Part shown: piece by piece, positions 1-9,600 of the stretch
How positions within the stretch are numbered: position 1 is the first letter of the stretch
How the letters are laid out: every line of letters starts with the position of its first letter
From: Actinobacillus vicugnae
GTDB lineage: Bacteria > Pseudomonadota > Gammaproteobacteria > Enterobacterales > Pasteurellaceae
Direction of reading: 5' to 3'
Assembly (NCBI RefSeq): GCF_901687125.1
Contig: NZ_CABFJY010000011.1
Span: forward strand, 62,001 to 126,000
DNA: 64,000 bases
Program-made: the position numbers and the translations under genes
Notes under the pieces: model-generated
The model's input: the letters and a program-made list of their open reading frames with translations, nothing else
Told to the model about the DNA's origin: nothing
The model's database searches: none

Positions 1-545
1 CATTCTTCAATGAGCTTGATTCATTCGCAGCCACATTTAATCTTAATGCGAAAGATATTATCAACGGCGTATCCCTAGATCCACGTATCGGCACGCATTA
101 TAATAATCCGTCATTCGGTTACGGTGGTTACTGTTTACCGAAAGATACGAAACAATTATTGGCGAATTATAAAGGTATTCCGCAAAATTTGATTAGTGCA
201 ATCGTGCAATCCAATGCCACCCGTAAAGATTTCATTGCAAATGAAGTGATCGCTAAAAATCCATCCGTTGTGGGTGTTTATCGATTAACAATGAAATCTG
301 GTTCGGATAATTTCCGCAGCTCAAGTATTCAAGGCGTGATGAAACGTATTAAAGCGAAAGGCATTGGAATTATTATTTATGAACCTGAGTGTCACGGTGA
401 GGAATTTAATCATTCAAAAATCATAAAAGATTTGGCTGAATTCAAAAAACATTCGGACATCATTTTGGCAAATCGTGTCACTGAAGAGCTGGGAGATGTT
501 TTAGACAAAGTTTATACCCGCGATTTACGTGGTGATGATATTTAA
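1..545 (+). CDS. ugd: UDP-glucose 6-dehydrogenase, C-terminal part (5' end outside window)
   Basis: The reading frame is open from base 3, so the start lies upstream and about half of the roughly 390-residue enzyme is visible (181 residues). It oxidises UDP-glucose to UDP-glucuronate with NAD+, a precursor of capsule or LPS sugars in the cytoplasm. The active-site motif [10 protein letters not shown] is present, with the nucleophilic Cys codon at 132-134. The rest is the central helix and the C-terminal UDP-binding domain, ending in a conserved YTRDLRGDD-type tail. Family assignment is firm. The role in capsule synthesis is inferred, since neighbouring capsule genes are not in view. Confidence 0.93.
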   Translation, partial: FFNELDSFAATFNLNAKDIINGVSLDPRIGTHYNNPSFGYGGYCLPKDTKQLLANYKGIPQNLISAIVQSNATRKDFIANEVIAKNPSVVGVYRLTMKSGSDNFRSSSIQGVMKRIKAKGIGIIIYEPECHGEEFNHSKIIKDLAEFKKHSDIILANRVTEELGDVLDKVYTRDLRGDDI

Positions 546-579
546 TTTATTGATTTTTTCTTGTTAGGAGAGCAATTTT

Positions 580-633
580 ATGTTGAAGAAACCCTTGTGT
601 TTAGATAGTGCACATCAAATTTTTACGCAATAA
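580..633 (+). pseudogene. 17-codon reading frame with good RBS, probable truncated gene start
   Basis: A TAGGAGA Shine-Dalgarno lies about 8 bases before an ATG, 34 bases after the ugd stop. The frame gives MLKKPLCLDSAHQIFTQ and then stops. The spacing and RBS look like the start of a second operon gene that has lost its body, next to the ugd terminator. It could also be a genuine tiny peptide. No family is recognisable. Confidence 0.3.
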
Positions 634-1280
634 AATAAAGATAAAAAGTGGGCAAATCACTTATTGAGTTGCCCGCTTTAAAATTATGATTAACCGATAT
701 ATGTTGATAACGGTTAGCATCCTGCTCCAGATTGTCGTATGAGTTTGGTTTCAAAGTTTTTTTGATTGATTTCTTTGTGTTACAAACAGCAAATTGTTTC
801 AGTTCAGAACCTTGAGTAACTCGAAATACTCCTGCAAAGAATGGCTTAGCATCTCCCATTGATTCTTGATATTGCACATAATAACTATCTTGATTGTCTT
901 CAAATTCAAGTGAAGACAACACATAACCAGAACGACTGGCAATAATTGAATTATTACGTTGCGTCTTGACGAAAGAGGCGAAATTGCCGCACCTCCGCCG
1001 ATAGAATCATGAATATAATCGGATAATACTGCCTAAAAACGTTTGACCACGTCATTTGCAACAGCTATACGGTCGCCATAACGCCCAACTATAATTTTCG
1101 GTATTTGATAGTTTGTGACCGTATGTATCGGTAACATTGCTATCTGGAAAAATGGCGCAACTGTTTTCAGTTTTCGGACTGAGCATTTGCCATTTATGCG
1201 TTTTTATTTCGCCTTCCTTCACTTCTTTTGGATACCATTTCCCAGCCTTATCCTTTTTCGTTGCAGGAATTATGTATTGC
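623..1280 (-). pseudogene. decayed gene of unknown function (several frameshifts)
   Basis: The minus strand carries protein-like sequence that changes frame at least twice. From about 1278 it reads as a Lys/Trp-rich segment (IIPATKKDKAGKWYP, then HKWQMLSPKTENSC) and on to SNTENYSWALWRPY near 1070. It resumes in another frame (VANDVVKRF, then a stop, then LSDYIHDSIGGGAA), and shifts again into an open 99-codon frame at 922-623 (SGYVLSSLEFEDNQDSYYVQYQ...). The segments read as one protein broken by indels and a stop. I do not recognise the family. The plus-strand frames at 1115-1418 cover the same DNA and look like shadows. Confidence 0.5.
645..685 (+). terminator. intrinsic terminator after ugd
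   Basis: Arms 645-655 (AAAGTGGGCAA) and 669-679 (TTGCCCGCTTT) pair over 11 bp with one G-T wobble. A-rich and T-rich flanks allow it to work in both directions. It ends the ugd transcript and overlaps the 3' end of the decayed minus-strand gene. Confidence 0.6.
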
Positions 1281-1381
1281 TATTTGAATCATTATCTATT
1301 CGCTATAACGATAATATTAGCTATATATTTAACCATGTCGCATTCAGTTATTAACCAAGTAAATATAAACACTATAGATAC

Positions 1382-1410
1382 AAAAAAATGCAGCCCTAAG
1401 GCTGCATTTT
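1382..1410. terminator. bidirectional terminator downstream of the adhesin gene
   Basis: Stem GCAGCC (1390-1395) and GGCTGC (1400-1405) with a CTAA loop, flanked by an A-run on the left and T-run on the right, so it can stop transcripts from either side. It lies 24 bases beyond the stop of the minus-strand adhesin gene. Confidence 0.75.
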
Positions 1411-1433
1411 TACTATAAGTTAATTAGCTTCAA

Positions 1434-4400
1434 TTACCATTGGTAACCTACACCCACAGAGCCACCTAAGTCTCCACGAGTATTCGCATTACCTTGTAAT
1501 TTAAAGATAACTTTGCCGTTATCGCTTGAACGAGAGTAACCTACGGCTAACGCACTTTCACCTTTGAAAGTACCAGCCGCCGCTGCCACCATTGATTTAC
1601 CTGGTACATAAACTTGTGGTAAACCTGCTGCAGCATTCGCACCTGCAATACCTGCACGAAGTTCTTTATTCACTTTGTTGATACGGTTATGAACATTATT
1701 TGTTGCCGCTTTCAATTGGCTCACATTCACTGCGTCAGTATCCGCTTCGCCCGCTTTCACATTAGTGATCTTCGTACCTGCTGCATCAACGCCTGATTTT
1801 GTCACGCTTGGGCCATTTGCAATCTTCACGCCATCAGAATCAATTGTTGTATCGCCTGCTTTCACAGTATTTGTAGTAACTTCCGTTGCATTTACACTGC
1901 TCACATTCAGATCTTTCGCTAATTTCACAGTTAAAGTGCCATTTCCGTCAGAAACTACCCCAATATTGTTATCTGATAATTTAGATTCATCAGTAATACC
2001 ACCCTTCACTGTCATTGTGCTACCTAGTTTCTGCTCTGATGCTGTTCCTGTGTCACCCGCAAATGTAAGTGGTTTAACAACTTCATTGTTGAGGTTATTA
2101 ATTGCTTCACCGACACTGTTTGCTGTTGTAGTAGATCCGTCAGTCTTCGTAATAGTGTAGCTTGGGGCTGTAATAGTACCATTTGCATCAACTGTTGAAT
2201 TTCCACCGAAGTAATTTGCAATATTCTGGTTTGCGGTATAAAGCTGAGAACCATTGATTGCATCTTTACTTGTTGGAGAAATATCACCGTCTGCAACACC
2301 TGTCACTTTATTGTCGCCAGCATCAATACCATTATTACTCACCGTAACATTACCCACAGTTAAGCCACTGTTATTCACGGTTGTATTACCAATCGTTACA
2401 CTACCATTTTCAGTTAAGCTTAGATTGTTTGATAACGTCACTTTAAACTCAGTGTTATTACCTTCGGTTACATTCGTTACAACAAGGTTGTCATTACCTG
2501 ATACTACCGTTGAAGTTAATTCAGAATCTGTAATCGCTTTCGCTACCTCTTCTGCGGTTGCAAATGTATCGCCTGCTGTATTTGCTATGACCGTTACATT
2601 GTCGTTACCGTCTTTACTCACCGTTAAACCAGATTTGTTTACGTTAAAGGTTACGTTGGTTTGTGTACCATCAGATGTCACTTGCGCTGTTGTACCCGTG
2701 CCATTTACAAAGTTCACTTGGTTGCCTGCAGTCACTTTATCCGCTTCAACTCCATTACCTTGGATGGTCCAAGATACGTTGTTTAATGCGTTTACTACAT
2801 CGCCTACTGTAGTGAAACTATTGTTTATATCACCTGTAGTATTGGTTTCTGCTACACCCGTCGTGCTGTTGATGGTAACTGGCGCTTTGTTTACCTCTAC
2901 TGTGGAAATCGTTTGACCATTTGCACCTTGAGTCGTATTTACTGTCGTGGTTGAGCCGTTGCTTAACTCTGTTTTCGCCGCTGCTGCAGTTTTATTTAAC
3001 TGATCTAAATTAACCGCATCTGTGCCATTTGTCCCTGCTGAAACATTGGTGATAACTTTATTACCTGCATCAATACCATTATTGGTAATACTTGGGCCAT
3101 TGTTAATCGTTAAGCCATTATCACTTAAGCTTGTGTTACCCGTTGTTACTGTCGTAAATGTTGGGTTCTCACTGAGCTTAATCACTAACTGACCATTTTC
3201 TGTATCTACACGGATATTTTTTGCACTTGCTGCGACTGTTTCCGCTAACTCACCTACAATCGATAATGTTTCGCTTAAATTCTTGTGAATTACACCGCTT
3301 GCGTTGTTGCCCACAAAGTTTAAACCTGCATTTGTTAAGTTGCTGGTTGCGTTAAATAACTGACCGCCATTTACCGCTTCTTTACTACCCGCTTCAACTT
3401 TGCCGTCTTTCACATTGCTGATTGTGGTATTCGCTGCATCAATGCCATTATTTGTGATACTTGGGCCATTATTGATGGTTAAACCTTCATTGTTGATCGT
3501 AGTGTTACCTACCGTTACGTTAGTGAATGTTGGCGTTGCACTCGTTGAAATCTTAATACCTTCATTATCTGCTGTTAATTCAATATTATCACCTGAGATA
3601 AAGTTGGCAGTATTGTTATCTTTTGTAATGTTTTTTACATCAGTTCCATCGATTTGCGTAACAACGGTTTGTAATGCTGAATTTGCCGTATTATTCGCCA
3701 CATTTGCAGTATTGTTAGCGGTATTAGCGGTATTATTTGCTAAATTTGCCGTGTTATTTGCTGTGGTAATATTATTTTTCGCACTTTCAGAAAGATCGAT
3801 TGTGTAATCAATCGTATTTGTTGCTGTATCAACATTAGCCGTAACATTTACTTCTGTTGAACCTGCTTTTGCCGTCGTATTCCACGCATCAACAGTATAA
3901 GCCGTGCCTGTATTATTTACTTTGGTATTTTTACCATCTTCTAAATTGATTGCTGATATTGCATCTACGGCTAAATCATAAGTATTCGTAGCCTGGTTAT
4001 AATTTACTGTTACAGAGTTATCTGTAGATGTTACTTTGGTACGTCCATTATCAACATATTCTTTATTTGCAGCGTCTGTATTATTTACTGGTGCGCCAAC
4101 ATTCGTAATTACATTCCCCCCCATATTAATGTTGCCATTTGGCTGAACATTAAAGTTTTGAGTTGTTACTGTGTTAAATGTTGGTGTTGTGCTAGTTGCA
4201 ATTGAAATTTTATTTGCTGATTGAGTAATATTGATATTATCGCCAGCTTCAACTGTTAAGGTTTCCCCCATTTGAATATTATCATCAATCGTATTAACCG
4301 CATTACCAGAGCCAGTTTGTGCACTAGTAATATTCCAGCCTTTATTTACTGTTGCATTTGCTGTATTTGCAGTCGTATTCGCCGCATTTGCCGTACTATT

Positions 4401-6020
4401 TGCAACATTAATTGCAGTAGTTAAATTATTCGCCACCACATAAAGTTGTGAGCCATTGATCGCATCCGTTGAGTCTGCACTAATTCGACCTGCCGCCACA
4501 TTTTGGATTTGACGTTTTTGAGTATCATTACCCACAGAAACTACTGAATAAGCGATATTTCCAGCAAAACCAGAGTAAGTCACGCCATTTACTTCTGCTG
4601 AATTTGTATTCACTGCCACAGAAGTTGTCGAACCAGAACCTAACGCTACTGAATTGTCCTGCGATGCTATTGCATTATCACCTAGTGCCATTGAAGAACT
4701 ATTAAGTGCTTTAGCATCAATACCCAAAGCTACTGAGCGACTACCTGTTGCGGTTGATGTATCACCCACTGCAGTTGCATAAGTGCCTGTTGCATTTGAG
4801 CTTTCACCAATTGCTACCGCACTTTGACCTGTTGCATTTGAATCATTACCAATTGCCACTGCACTGTCTGCCGTGGCAGTTGCGCCAACCCCAACAGCTA
4901 AAGCACTTGTTGCGCTTGCAATAGAGTCTGAACCTAATGCCATGCTATTTTGTGCTGAAGCAGTTGAATTATAACCTAATGCTGTTGATTCAGGACCAGA
5001 AGCTATTGAAGATGTACCCACAGCAACAGTATTGTTATTTGAAGCATTTGCTTCAAAACCCATTGCATTTGCACCATCTGCCGTTGCTTTAGCTAATACA
5101 CCAATTGACGTTGCAGCTAACCCCGTAGAAGTTGCAGAAGTACCTATTGCAGTTGAAAGCCCGCCAGATGCTAATGAATTATCCCCTAGTGCAGTTGCGC
5201 TGACTGCTGAAGCCATTGAATTATTACCAATAGCGATTGTATCTGCATCAGCGGCCTTACTTTGATTACCTACAGCAATAGAATTTGTTTTTGTAGCATT
5301 CGCTACATTACCAATAGCAATAGTGTTATTTGCTAAAGCTTCTGCACCATAACCTAAAGCGGTCGATTGTAGACCTACAGCAGAGGTCATCGCACCAACA
5401 GCAGTTGATTCAATTCCTTCTGCTAAAGCAAATGAACCAAGCGCTGAGGCATTTGTGGCAGTTGCAACCGAACCACTACCTAGCGCACTTGCGTAGTTAG
5501 CTTTTGCCTCAGCGCCTTGTCCGTATGCAACAGATAACAATCCTATAGCTGTTGCATTTGCACCTACGGCAGTCGAAGACAATTGTGTTGCTTGTGCATT
5601 TGTACCAATAGCCACCGCATCATTTCCAGATGAATTAGCCAGTGAACCAATAGCAATAGCATCCTCATCTATTGCTGCTGCTCCGTACCCAATAGCCGTT
5701 GCATTCAATCCCGTTGCTCGAGTAGAAGTGCCGATTGCCGTTGACGAGGTGCCTGTAGCACTAGATACTTGCCCAATAGCTATTGAACGATAGCCCGTTG
5801 CACTACCGCCATCCGCAGAAAACGCAGCATTTGCATCTAATGAAGTTAATGTAACGCCAAGTACTAATGCTGTTGTACCTAAATTTAATAACCCATTTGT
5901 AGGAGAACGTCTTTCATCTTTCGTAACAGATGAAGACTTAGCCCTTGTTTTAGACAGTTCTGAAGTAACGACAAACGTCTGTGTTGCATGATTCCAGATG
6001 ATTTTAAAAATTTTATTCAT
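1434..6020 (-). CDS. trimeric autotransporter adhesin (YadA/Hia/Hsf type)
   Basis: A 1528-residue surface adhesin predicted to trimerise and present its passenger outside the outer membrane. The N-terminus is an extended signal peptide region (MNKIFKIIWNHATQTFVV), then a hydrophobic core and a likely cut at DANA-AFS near residue 65. Residues about 70-470 are dozens of degenerate 14-residue YadA-head repeats (AIGxxAxAxGxxSxAxG). Necks with DAINGSQLY, EAVNGGQLF and DAVNVSQLK separate stalk segments, including an N-rich heptad block. The last 70 or so residues are the YadA anchor (AGIAGANAAAGLPQV to GVGYQW), with a terminal aromatic residue. The RBS AAAGGAAAG is well placed. The gene is intact. 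The ligand cannot be told from sequence. Confidence 0.95.
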   Translation of the reverse strand: MNKIFKIIWNHATQTFVVTSELSKTRAKSSSVTKDERRSPTNGLLNLGTTALVLGVTLTSLDANAAFSADGGSATGYRSIAIGQVSSATGTSSTAIGTSTRATGLNATAIGYGAAAIDEDAIAIGSLANSSGNDAVAIGTNAQATQLSSTAVGANATAIGLLSVAYGQGAEAKANYASALGSGSVATATNASALGSFALAEGIESTAVGAMTSAVGLQSTALGYGAEALANNTIAIGNVANATKTNSIAVGNQSKAADADTIAIGNNSMASAVSATALGDNSLASGGLSTAIGTSATSTGLAATSIGVLAKATADGANAMGFEANASNNNTVAVGTSSIASGPESTALGYNSTASAQNSMALGSDSIASATSALAVGVGATATADSAVAIGNDSNATGQSAVAIGESSNATGTYATAVGDTSTATGSRSVALGIDAKALNSSSMALGDNAIASQDNSVALGSGSTTSVAVNTNSAEVNGVTYSGFAGNIAYSVVSVGNDTQKRQIQNVAAGRISADSTDAINGSQLYVVANNLTTAINVANSTANAANTTANTANATVNKGWNITSAQTGSGNAVNTIDDNIQMGETLTVEAGDNINITQSANKISIATSTTPTFNTVTTQNFNVQPNGNINMGGNVITNVGAPVNNTDAANKEYVDNGRTKVTSTDNSVTVNYNQATNTYDLAVDAISAINLEDGKNTKVNNTGTAYTVDAWNTTAKAGSTEVNVTANVDTATNTIDYTIDLSESAKNNITTANNTANLANNTANTANNTANVANNTANSALQTVVTQIDGTDVKNITKDNNTANFISGDNIELTADNEGIKISTSATPTFTNVTVGNTTINNEGLTINNGPSITNNGIDAANTTISNVKDGKVEAGSKEAVNGGQLFNATSNLTNAGLNFVGNNASGVIHKNLSETLSIVGELAETVAASAKNIRVDTENGQLVIKLSENPTFTTVTTGNTSLSDNGLTINNGPSITNNGIDAGNKVITNVSAGTNGTDAVNLDQLNKTAAAAKTELSNGSTTTVNTTQGANGQTISTVEVNKAPVTINSTTGVAETNTTGDINNSFTTVGDVVNALNNVSWTIQGNGVEADKVTAGNQVNFVNGTGTTAQVTSDGTQTNVTFNVNKSGLTVSKDGNDNVTVIANTAGDTFATAEEVAKAITDSELTSTVVSGNDNLVVTNVTEGNNTEFKVTLSNNLSLTENGSVTIGNTTVNNSGLTVGNVTVSNNGIDAGDNKVTGVADGDISPTSKDAINGSQLYTANQNIANYFGGNSTVDANGTITAPSYTITKTDGSTTTANSVGEAINNLNNEVVKPLTFAGDTGTASEQKLGSTMTVKGGITDESKLSDNNIGVVSDGNGTLTVKLAKDLNVSSVNATEVTTNTVKAGDTTIDSDGVKIANGPSVTKSGVDAAGTKITNVKAGEADTDAVNVSQLKAATNNVHNRINKVNKELRAGIAGANAAAGLPQVYVPGKSMVAAAAGTFKGESALAVGYSRSSDNGKVIFKLQGNANTRGDLGGSVGVGYQW

Positions 6021-6041
6021 ATTTTTCTTTCCTTTTGATTC

Positions 6042-6071
6042 TTAAATTGAATACAAATGTATTCAATTTAA
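6042..6071. promoter_or_regulatory. 30-base palindrome just upstream of the adhesin RBS
   Basis: Two perfect 14-base inverted arms (TTAAATTGAATACA and its complement) are separated by AA and lie 22 bases before the adhesin start codon. It could be a repressor operator, or a 5'-UTR hairpin next to the Shine-Dalgarno. The symmetry is seen directly; the function is inferred. Confidence 0.5.
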
Positions 6072-6590
6072 AATGTACGAAGATTCCTCAACGTACCACT
6101 ACATACATTTTGGTTTATCTAAGCCAAAATCTCCTTATTCTAGCCTAGTAAGCATACAGCTAGTCCTCTGATCAGGGACTACCTCATACTTTGTTACATA
6201 CACTTACAGAGTAAGCTTTTGTAATAAATAGCGAAGTAACTTCAATTAAGTCCATGTTATTTCGTCAATTTATTAACAAGCCCTTAGAGACACTCCATTT
6301 CTTTTAAAGTTCAAATTTTTTAAATTTTAACTTTAAAATACTATTAATTTTAAATACTCTACATACCATGAAATTAATAAAAATTATCCTCACCAAAAAT
6401 ATTTTAAAAGATAACAATTACCATTTATAAATGGTTAATAATAAAAGCCATATAATGATATATAGCTTTTATTAATTTAAAATCAAGTAAGCTTTAATCA
6501 ACATTGATTAACTTACATAAAAAAACGACTAAACAAATAAATTTTCAAACATTAATACAAATAGAAAAATATCTTTTCAACTCTACATAA
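6072..6590. other. long AT-rich intergenic leader of the adhesin gene
   Basis: About 520 bases without a gene. It holds imperfect dyads: ATTTTGGT...GCCAAAAT near 6108-6131, AGTCC...GGACT around a CTGATCAG core near 6164-6182, and AAAAGC...GCTTTT near 6440-6470. The composition changes to very A/T-rich beyond 6240. I cannot fix a promoter with confidence. The arrangement fits a long, structured 5' leader for the adhesin on the minus strand. Confidence 0.4.
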
Positions 6591-6657
6591 AAATAAAAAA
6601 CCACAAAACTCACAGATTACATCGAAAAAAATTCCATGTAATCTGTGAGTTTCGTGG
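6591..6657 (-). terminator. strong intrinsic terminator of the tamA-tamB operon
   Basis: Arms at 6601-6622 and 6636-6657 pair over about 22 bp with one mismatch. Read on the minus strand, the stem is followed by TTTTTTATTT. It lies 34 bases after the tamB stop. Confidence 0.85.
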
Positions 6658-6691
6658 TTATTAATTACTATCGTTGCTGACTATCTATTTA

Positions 6692-9600
6692 TTACTCAAA
6701 CATTTCGTCAAATTCAAAACGATACATTAAATCTACCGCTTGATTTACACTAGATACCCATTGCAGATAAAGGCGTGGTGCTAAGTTATAACGCAAAGTC
6801 AATTCAGTAAGTGCTGCAAAAATTCCTACTCCATATTTCACTTTAAATTTAGGGGTTAAATTTGCACTTACTTCCACTTTGGTATTATCACCAATCCCTG
6901 CTGTAGTTACATTTAAATCATTTAAACCAAATGTACTCCCCACTGCGCCAACAGTTTTACTGCTTTTCGCTAAACTCATACTCAATAAAGCAGCAGCCAT
7001 TGAGTTACTTGAGCCTGCATCCCCGCTATTATCTAGTGAGCGCCCTGTTAATATATAAGAAAGTGCTTCATTTTGTGACATTGACGGTTCAGAAAACACC
7101 TTAACTTCTGGGTTATCGGCTAAACCGATCATTTTTACCCCAGCGGTAACATTGGAATCTTCCATCGCCTCAGGGTTGCGAATCGCTTCAATATTTAACG
7201 TTGGTTGTGACGGAAGCCCTGCAAAGCTGATTACACCTTTACGAATCAGTAAATCTTGCCCAAATGAGGCATAACGCCCATTTTTAAGATTGACCTGACC
7301 GTAAAGCCCTAACCCTTGCTTGCCTTGGCGAACAGCAATGCTGCCATTTAAATGACTTTTTAAACCGTAAGCATTAATACTCACATCATCACCAATGTTA
7401 ATATTAATATTCGATTTAATCGCTATACCGCTTGGCGTTTGCTGTGGAATTTTACGTTGTGCTAGTGGCACTTTTTGTTTCATCGAGCCATCCATAATCA
7501 CTTCATCACTGCTCACGCTGATAGCACTTTCTGGCAGAGATTCGACCACAATTCTCGCCCAAGGAATATCAATATTGCCACCTAACATAAGCTCTTTTGG
7601 CGTTACGGTAACTTCAATATTTGGGCTAAATTCTACCTTCGCCATATTCGGCACGTTCACACGAAAGCGGTTTGCTTGTGCATGTACTCGAGTACGCCAC
7701 GCATCCAAACGGCGCCAGTCTGCCTCACCGTCTAAGCGTAATTCACTTTCCGTCGTTTGTACTTTGCCTGTTAAAGTTGAAGTTGCACCGTGGAAATTTA
7801 ACGCTAAATTGCCGCCTGTCACATCAAATGGCATTGCATTCGCCTTTGCACGCAGTTCGCTTAGCGTTAAGGTGCCATTTAATAACGGTGTGCTAGCAGA
7901 GCCTGCCACAGTTAAACGTGCATTAATATTACCGTCCACTGATTCACCGCCTGTTAATAACGGTTTAATGAGTTTTAAAGTGAGCTGTTCAATCTGAATA
8001 TTACCCGACAATTTACGCGCATTAGCAACATCATTCATCAGCAAATCGCTGGTTAGGCGACCGTTATTTTCCACCTTAATATCGGTTTTCAGCTTCAGAT
8101 TATTATCTGCTAAATTGGCATTCACTTTTACTGGGCTTAATGCTAACGGAAAACTGTTGCCACCCTCTAATTTTTGAACGAATTTCAATGAATTTGAATC
8201 TAATTCCACATTCACTTGTGGCTGTTTGTTTTTAAACCAAGCCACATCACCTTTTGCATTTACAATGCCCGATAGTTGGCTTGTTTGTGCTAAAAAAGTT
8301 TTCAGTGCAGCAAGATCAAATTGCTTAATTTCAAATGGAACTTTACCTTCTTGCCCTGCATTAAATGTTTGTGGGAAGCACAAATTAATTTTTGGATTAT
8401 TCCAACAGTGCGCTGAAATATTCGCATTAATTTGTTTATTATCATAATTTACATTTACCGCTCGATTTATTTTAAATAAGCCGAACTCTTTTGCATCAAT
8501 CTCCACTTGACTTAATTGCCCATGCCATACTTGTTGCAAGCGGTCAAATTTTCCAGAAAGTTGCAAATTTGCCCCAACTGGACTGCCTTTGGCATTTAAT
8601 TTTAAATTGTGGTTCGCTTCATTACCTCTTGCCACTAAATTCGCATTTTCTACTTTTACATCGCCATATGCCAATTGCGCTAAATGAATATTTAGATTAC
8701 CTTGAATCGTTTTTTCTGTGGTGATTTTGCCTTTTGCAATTAAATTTTTAAGATTAAGCTGATCATAATTTAAAGTATTAGCCGTTAAATCCAAATCTAA
8801 ATTTGGCTCTGCGATTTTGCCTGTTAATTTAAGATTACCTTCAATATTAGCTGCTAATTTCGGTAATAATCCGCTTAAATTTGGTGCATGAATTTGCGCA
8901 GCAAAATCGGATTTATCGCCCAAAATACCTTGCAACGCAATATTATTTTCACCATAAACCAAAGTGGCGGAAGGCACATTCAGCAAAGTTTGAGGATTAG
9001 AAGTTAAATCCCCTTTAAGCTGTAAATTTTTTTGCAATAGCGATCCTGTTAAATCTAGGTTTGAAACCTCAACATTCCAATCCTCCCCCATTTCACCTCG
9101 CCCTACGTAACCTTTCGATTGCAATCCACCAAATAGAATTGCAGGCCAATCTGGCGTAAGCGATTTAGTATTGATCGAATTCAGAACGGTTTTTGCCTGC
9201 CATTCCAGCCCATTTTCCCAGCTGATATTTCCGCTTAAATTCGCTTTGCCATCTAACGCATTTAACGCTAATTGCTCAATGTTAAATTGGCTAATTTCGC
9301 CTTTACCTTTTAAATTCGCTTGGCTCGCAGGAATGCCCATACCGCTCGCACTGATTTGCGTATCTAATTGATAATTAAGCAAATCCCCCATGATTGATAA
9401 ATCAATTTTAGACAATTTCAACGGAACTTGCCCTTTTTCTGGGATAAATGGATACGACACTGCATCACTGGTTAAGTACAAATTGAACGGCATTTTAGCT
9501 TCTGCCAATTGCACATTGCCCGTTAAATTCGCTTTTATTGCGCCATTAGTTTGAATATCTAACGAAGTTTTGCCAAATAATTCGCCCGTAAGCGATAGTT

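Noticed and set aside
1115-1418. Two overlapping plus-strand frames of 79 and 93 codons
   Set aside because: Both are hydrophobic frames without good RBS, and the minus strand of the same DNA carries protein-like but broken sequence.
1765-5265. Several plus-strand frames of 77-220 codons
   Set aside because: They are antisense to the repetitive adhesin gene; its codon pattern keeps the complement open.
1434-6020. CRISPR-like repeats
   Set aside because: The repeats encode the 14-residue head motif and are imperfect and contiguous, without spacers.
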